Below, piece after piece: positions 53,750-57,671 of a DNA stretch of 57,671 bases. Position 1 is the stretch's first letter. Every line of letters begins with the position of its first letter. The translations under genes and the position numbers were made by a program. The notes beneath the pieces are model-generated. The model was not told where the DNA came from. It ran no database searches and was given only the letters and a program-made list of their open reading frames with translations. This stretch comes from JBKHBT01 sp046542255 (GTDB lineage Bacteria > UBP14 > UBA6098 > JBKHBT01), in assembly GCA_046542255.1 (NCBI GenBank), contig JBKHBT010000011.1:1-57671 (forward strand), written 5' to 3'.

Positions 53750-54128
53750 ATGACAGAAGCAAAAAAAAATTTGATGACGATTCCTCTTTTAAAGCCATAT
53801 ATATAACATATACATAATACTTAATATATATACCCAAAAGGCTTTACTGATGTTTTAGCCTGAAAAGTATGACAATGCGGAACAGCGCATTGTCTGGAGT
53901 CGGTAAATCTATCGCACAGGATTTGATAGATATCGGAATCGAAAAAGTCGAAGACCTTAAAGGGAAAGACCTGCAAATTTTCCATGAAAAATCAAATGCA
54001 TAAATATGTAAATCCAGGATAGATGCCTTCTATATGTTTTTCGCTGTGCTGTATATTTCGCAGAAATTACCGAAGAGAATCGCGATATTGAGATGTTAAA
54101 ATGGTGGAATTGGAAAAACAAAAAATGA
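53750..54128 (+). pseudogene. cdd1-like helix-hairpin-helix protein gene, interrupted and frameshifted
   Basis: ATG 53750 reads MTEAKKNLMTIP to 53785. The sequence then leaves the family until 53896, where GVGKSIAQDLIDIGIEKVEDLKGKD resumes in the frame needed to join directly to MTIP. The join gives IPGVGKSIAQDL, the standard start of Cdd1 (pathogenicity-locus) proteins. A later frameshift and stop near 54001-54011 interrupt it again, after which QDRCLLYVFRCAVYFAE and WWNWKNKK, the usual Cdd1 C terminus, follow in another frame to TGA 54126-54128. So the gene is dead in at least two places. Its TGA overlaps the gatB ATG. Confidence 0.85.
53786..53895 (-). mobile_element. About 110-bp hairpin element inserted in cdd1 (IS200/IS605-like, non-autonomous; copy 2)
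   Basis: The boundaries are set by restoring the cdd1 frame: ATTCCT before and GGAGTC after. Read on the minus strand, the flank ACTCC is followed by the element end with the hairpin GACAATGCG/CGCATTGTC (53871-53894). Towards the other end is a weaker long inverted repeat, GGCTTT (53840-53845) against AAAGCC (53791-53796), with TATATATA-type arms inside. No target duplication beyond an ambiguous CT. No coding capacity. This matches palindrome-associated derivatives of IS200/IS605 elements. Confidence 0.7.
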
Positions 54129-55528
54129 CCAGTGCACAATTTATAATGGATATCGGGCTGGAGATCCATATCCAGCTTTCCACAAAATCGAAGTTGTTCT
54201 GTGATTGTGCAAATAATACAAATACAAAACCCAATGCAAATACCTGCCCTATCTGCCTTGGACTGCCGGGCGCATTGCCTACTATAAATCAAAAAGCGGT
54301 AGAATATGCTATTATTTTCGCAAATGCACTTAACTGTGAGATTAATCTTCATTCTGAATTCGACCGTAAAAACTACTTTTATCCAGACCTTCCCAGGGGT
54401 TACCAAATTACTCAAGAAAGAATCCCGATAGCTAAAAATGGGTATCTAACAATAGATGATAGAAAATACAAAATCGAAAGGCTACACATAGAAGAAGAGG
54501 CAGGTAAATCGATACATCTGGAAAATCAGACCCTGCTGGATTTCAATAGAGCTGGCTTGCCCTTATTGGAACTTGTGACTCAACCAGTTTTCCATTCTCC
54601 TTTGGAAGCTACTAATTTTATCAAAGAAATCCAAATAATCGCTAAATATCTCGATATTTCAAAAGCTGAAAAGTCAAAGGGAAATCTTCGTGTCGATGCC
54701 AATATTTCTGTTAGAAGAAAAGGCGCCGATGAACCTGGACAGAGATGCGAAGTCAAAAATATCAATTCATTTAGATTTATAAGAAAAGCTCTAAGATACG
54801 AATTCGAAAGACAATGTCAAATTTTGCAAAATGGCGATAAAGTAAAATTTGAAACCAGGCATTTCAATGAAAAAGACTCTCGCACATATTCACTTCGAAG
54901 TAAAGAATCCGAAAATGATTACCGATTCTTTCCTGAGCCAGACCTTAGGCCTCTTTTATTAGATAAAAGCGATGTCGAAAAGCTTAAAATGAAGATTCCC
55001 GAGTTGCCAGCGTCAAAGGCACGGCGCTATGAAAGTATGTATTGTTTATCGAAGGATTCGGCAGATCAAATTGCCAGAAATATACAACTTTCGGAATTAT
55101 TCGATGGTATATGCAAGGTATATCATGATTACCAAAATGCTGCAAATTGGCTATTAACAAATATTATTCAATTAGATGAAAATATCACAAAATTGAGCGC
55201 TAAAGACATAGCCTATCTACTAAAACAAATCGAACAAAAGATTATAAATAAGATGCAAGCCACTAAAGTCATGTATTTGCTTCTCGAAAGTGAAAAAAGC
55301 CCAAAAGAAATAATCGCAGAATTAGGTTTTACCGTAATCGATGATTCCAGGGCACTCGAGAGCCTGGCCAAAAAAATAATCGAGGAAAATCCTGATGCTA
55401 TTGAAAAATATAAAGCTGGCAAGAATTCTATTATGAAATTTCTCATAGGACAAGCAAAACGCTATACAAAAGGCGCAGCCTCTGCTAGAGATTTCGAGAA
55501 TAAAGTAAAGGAAATTTTAAAGTTTTAA
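54125..55528 (+). CDS. gatB: Aspartyl/glutamyl-tRNA amidotransferase subunit B
   Basis: 467 residues from ATG 54125, giving MTSAQFIMDIGLEIHIQL. This start overlaps the cdd1 stop as ATGA, the sign of former coupling; an in-frame ATG at 54101 lies inside the cdd1 tail and is less likely. GatB activates misacylated Glu-tRNA-Gln or Asp-tRNA-Asn for amidation. Motifs: TKSKLFCDC and TCPICLGLPGALP (zinc cysteines), NRAGLPLLELVTQP, DANISVRRKG and ENDYRFFPEPDLRPL. The C terminus is the YqeY-like tail (FLIGQAKRYTKGAASA). gatA and gatC are not in the window. Confidence 0.96.
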   Translation: MTSAQFIMDIGLEIHIQLSTKSKLFCDCANNTNTKPNANTCPICLGLPGALPTINQKAVEYAIIFANALNCEINLHSEFDRKNYFYPDLPRGYQITQERIPIAKNGYLTIDDRKYKIERLHIEEEAGKSIHLENQTLLDFNRAGLPLLELVTQPVFHSPLEATNFIKEIQIIAKYLDISKAEKSKGNLRVDANISVRRKGADEPGQRCEVKNINSFRFIRKALRYEFERQCQILQNGDKVKFETRHFNEKDSRTYSLRSKESENDYRFFPEPDLRPLLLDKSDVEKLKMKIPELPASKARRYESMYCLSKDSADQIARNIQLSELFDGICKVYHDYQNAANWLLTNIIQLDENITKLSAKDIAYLLKQIEQKIINKMQATKVMYLLLESEKSPKEIIAELGFTVIDDSRALESLAKKIIEENPDAIEKYKAGKNSIMKFLIGQAKRYTKGAASARDFENKVKEILKF

Positions 55529-55671
55529 AGTCGCTCTATTTGAGTAAATATTTTATCCTTTTTTAATCCATAAGTTCTAAAAATCAAATAGAAAATGTAT
55601 TTTTTTTCTATGCCTAACACTTATATTTGCTTATATTGTGTATGAGAGAGAATGCTTTAGGAGGCATGAAT

Positions 55672-56334
55672 TTGAATAAATATATACTGTTTTTTGTACT
55701 CATATTATTTATTGCAATCTCCTTTTCGGAGCCAGTTATGTCATGGTGGGTGAATGATTGTGGAGGTTTTGTATCATTACGAGGCGATAGTGTAAATGGT
55801 GCATCAGCAGGACAAAATGCTGTAATCAATACTTTTGGTATAAGTACCAGAAGTATCGCTACTTTAGGCTATTGGGTCGAACCACTCATTCCTTATATAG
55901 ATATTAACCTCCCTTCATATGTATGGGATATCGGTGAAATCGATATTGAAAACACTATTGCGATGTCCGATGGAGATGAGTTTCATATCCAAAATCGAAG
56001 TAATACCCCTGTTTCGCTTGGGCTTAGCTATGATCATAGCGAGCCTGATGGCTGGACAGTGGATGTTTTTACATCTTATGAAAAATGCATTATTCATTGT
56101 TGGTTTACCAATGCCACTGCACCATTATCCAGTGAGTACCATCCCGCTAATGATATACTCACCAATGAAATCATATGGGCCGATGATACAAAATATGGCC
56201 CAGCCGGTGATTTTGTTGATTTCGGTTCTTCAGTAAAACTGTTTATGAAGTTTGTTGCCCCGCATAGAACAGCAAGCTTTGATACGCTTGAAATTCTGCA
56301 TATCGATCTATTAGTACGAACTAATTTGCCTTAA
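55672..56334 (+). CDS. Secreted beta-rich protein of unknown function
   Basis: About 220 residues. TTG at 55672 is chosen because AGGAGG (55659-55664) lies 7 bases before it and MNKYILFFVLILFIAISFS follows as a signal peptide; ATG at 55666 is only one base from that site. The mature part is beta-strand rich, with MSWWVNDCGGF near its start and no family I recognise. It is 13 bases upstream of the large secreted protein and likely cotranscribed, so both may form one surface structure. Confidence 0.72.
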   Translation: MNKYILFFVLILFIAISFSEPVMSWWVNDCGGFVSLRGDSVNGASAGQNAVINTFGISTRSIATLGYWVEPLIPYIDINLPSYVWDIGEIDIENTIAMSDGDEFHIQNRSNTPVSLGLSYDHSEPDGWTVDVFTSYEKCIIHCWFTNATAPLSSEYHPANDILTNEIIWADDTKYGPAGDFVDFGSSVKLFMKFVAPHRTASFDTLEILHIDLLVRTNLP

Positions 56335-56347
56335 TTTGGGAGGATTT

Positions 56348-57671
56348 ATGAAAAATATAGCCTTAGGAATTTTGATATTATTAACTCTATCACTTTTTGC
56401 TGTCCCTGAACAATTATCATTTCAGGGAAGGATCACTGAATCCGATGGTACTCCTTATCATGGAATGCATGATATGGATTTTAGAATCTACGATTCTGAA
56501 TCTGGTGGTACCCTGCTATGGTCAGAAACTCAGAGCATCGATATTCAGGTCGGTTATTATCACGTCTTTTTGGGCAGCACGGTTGATTTGCCAAGGACGG
56601 TATTCAGTGGAGCTGAGATTTGGCTGGAAATCGAAATTGAATCTGAAATACTTTATCCAAGAAATAAACTTGTAACTGTTCCATATTCTTATAGGTCTGC
56701 TGTGGCTGAGTCATTGGTAGGCGGCGCAGCTATGGGCGATACTTTGCGGGCTAATTGGGCTTATATTCATGATATCCCTGCCGATTTAGCAGATGGCGAT
56801 GACATTGGTTTTCTGCGACTACGGGCAAATTCGGAACCATGGATAACATCAGAAGCCACTTTTGCAGAAGGAACCGCTGTTACTTTAGACCAAACCGGTT
56901 CAACAATAACAATAAATGCCGATGATAGCCCGGATGAAGACTGGGAAATAATTGGGGACAATCTATATCCAATACCAACTGGAAATATAATAATTGGGAC
57001 ATCGACTCCCGATGCTGAAAATCGGCTACATGTGGTTGGAAATGGCTCCACTGGCGAAAGAGCAATCTTTGGTAAATCATCTACCTCTGGTGCAGAAGGA
57101 TGGCTCGGAACGGAACAGTACGGTGTTTACGGAAACTACAATCCGGATAATTTTGGATATCTTGGAGCTTCTGGATACGGCCTTTTTGCTAAAGGTGAAA
57201 CCCATGCTGGATATTTTGAAGGTGATGTTACTGTATATGGCGATATAAATCTCGGGCCGGAGGATGCTATAAATGTCTCCGCTACTGCACGGCTTATAAT
57301 AGATTCCGATGCTGGTAGCGATGATATCTTGCATTCTGATGCTTCCGGCAATCTTTATTGGGGCCCTGATGAAGGCATAGTCGATCCGCAAGATGATGTC
57401 GATGTTCCTTTGACTTCACCGGGCGATTTCAATATAATCTCATCTGCCACAGATGTCCACGGTGCTCTGGACGAATTGGATGAACAGATCGAAACGAATA
57501 TGACAGATATTAGCGATCATATTGCTGCTGATGGCGACCTCGCTGATGATAATGAGCTTAATACAAGTCTCTCATTCAATGATGGTACAAATACCCTCAC
57601 AATTACAGATGCTGGCGGCGATTTAACTACTATAATAGATAATGAAGCCGATGACCTTTCCGATAATTATC
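56348..57671 (+). CDS. Large secreted repeat protein, tail-fibre-like N terminus (cut by window end)
   Basis: At least 441 residues, open to the window edge. GGAGG is 4 bases before the ATG. Signal peptide LGILILLTLSLFAVPEQ, then LSFQGRITESDGTPYHGMHDMDFRIYD...GGTLLW and YYHVFLGSTVDLP, a beta-sandwich module common at the start of long surface proteins in FCB and related phyla. KLVTVPYSYRSAVAES follows. Later parts hold glycine/Asp-rich repeats and a segment AENRLHVVGNGSTGERAIFG typical of tail-fibre and S74-type proteins. The C terminus, where any self-cleaving chaperone domain would lie, is missing. Confidence 0.8.
   Translation, partial: MKNIALGILILLTLSLFAVPEQLSFQGRITESDGTPYHGMHDMDFRIYDSESGGTLLWSETQSIDIQVGYYHVFLGSTVDLPRTVFSGAEIWLEIEIESEILYPRNKLVTVPYSYRSAVAESLVGGAAMGDTLRANWAYIHDIPADLADGDDIGFLRLRANSEPWITSEATFAEGTAVTLDQTGSTITINADDSPDEDWEIIGDNLYPIPTGNIIIGTSTPDAENRLHVVGNGSTGERAIFGKSSTSGAEGWLGTEQYGVYGNYNPDNFGYLGASGYGLFAKGETHAGYFEGDVTVYGDINLGPEDAINVSATARLIIDSDAGSDDILHSDASGNLYWGPDEGIVDPQDDVDVPLTSPGDFNIISSATDVHGALDELDEQIETNMTDISDHIAADGDLADDNELNTSLSFNDGTNTLTITDAGGDLTTIIDNEADDLSDNY

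Noticed and set aside
53869..54003. 44-codon open frame MTMRNSALSGVGKSIAQDL... starting inside the hairpin element
   Set aside because: It is the downstream piece of the interrupted cdd1 gene with element sequence as an accidental start; no ribosome site, and the C terminus is in another frame.
1..57671. CRISPR arrays, tRNA or rRNA genes, intact insertion-sequence transposases
   Set aside because: No repeat-spacer pattern, cloverleaf or transposase motif was found on reading; short tRNAs could still be missed without a covariance search.

Overview
The window comes from an AT-rich, Gram-negative-type bacterium. Evidence for an outer membrane is Kdo synthesis (a KdsC-type phosphatase and a KpsF/KdsD-type isomerase), OmpA domains, SurA-like chaperones, a BamA-like barrel protein and lipoprotein signals. 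Two secreted proteins end in a sorting-type domain that starts YPNPFNS. A PorV-like barrel is present too, so a type IX-like secretion route is likely. This combination suggests an uncultivated lineage of the FCB group or a WOR-3-like candidate phylum. There is no rRNA gene in the window to settle it.

Layout. Positions 1-301 hold the end of a short hairpin element and a decayed coding relic. From 302 to 9143 there is a secreted metalloprotease/barrel protein, a two-gene ATPase/TOPRIM cassette that looks like a defence module (second gene broken at a 7-T run), an HDOD response regulator, a YihY-type membrane protein and a secreted Ntn hydrolase. From 9144 to 15508 come rpsP-khpA-trmD (no rimM or rplS between or after), a seven-PAS sensor kinase and a small membrane protein. 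From 15712 to 22236 is a run of small enzymes (DUF2461, hotdog thioesterase, endonuclease III-like, KdsC-like, PIG-L, GNAT), with an ABC-F gene and a secreted protein on the other strand. From 22246 to 49449 nearly everything is on the minus strand: malQ, RseC-like, GH57, a secreted protease, glycosyltransferases, kdsD, murA, a VWA/OmpA lipoprotein, three parvulin-type chaperones, valS, a receiver protein, prfB, a PorV/OmpA fusion, rlpA, pyrD and pyrK. From 49621 onwards are a radical SAM protein, a glycosyltransferase, pyrG, a cdd1 pseudogene, gatB and two secreted proteins, the last cut by the window end.

Themes. Much of the window builds or polices the cell envelope: murA, Kdo genes, chaperones, OmpA and VWA proteins, RlpA and glycosyltransferases. 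Other genes serve translation (rpsP, trmD, prfB, valS, gatB), pyrimidines (pyrD, pyrK, pyrG) and alpha-glucan use (malQ, GH57).

Most notable observations: (1) a family of short hairpin-ended elements with IS200/IS605-like geometry. One copy, about 110 bp, splits a cdd1-like gene just upstream of gatB, and the original reading frame can be rebuilt exactly. A second copy forms the left edge of the window and a diverged third lies near 51.86 kb. (2) A split OLD-like ATPase/TOPRIM pair whose nuclease gene needs one extra base in a T run. (3) A canonical +1 recoding site in prfB, giving the true start at 44113. (4) A PorV-like barrel protein with three OmpA-like domains. No tRNA, rRNA, CRISPR array or intact transposase was seen.
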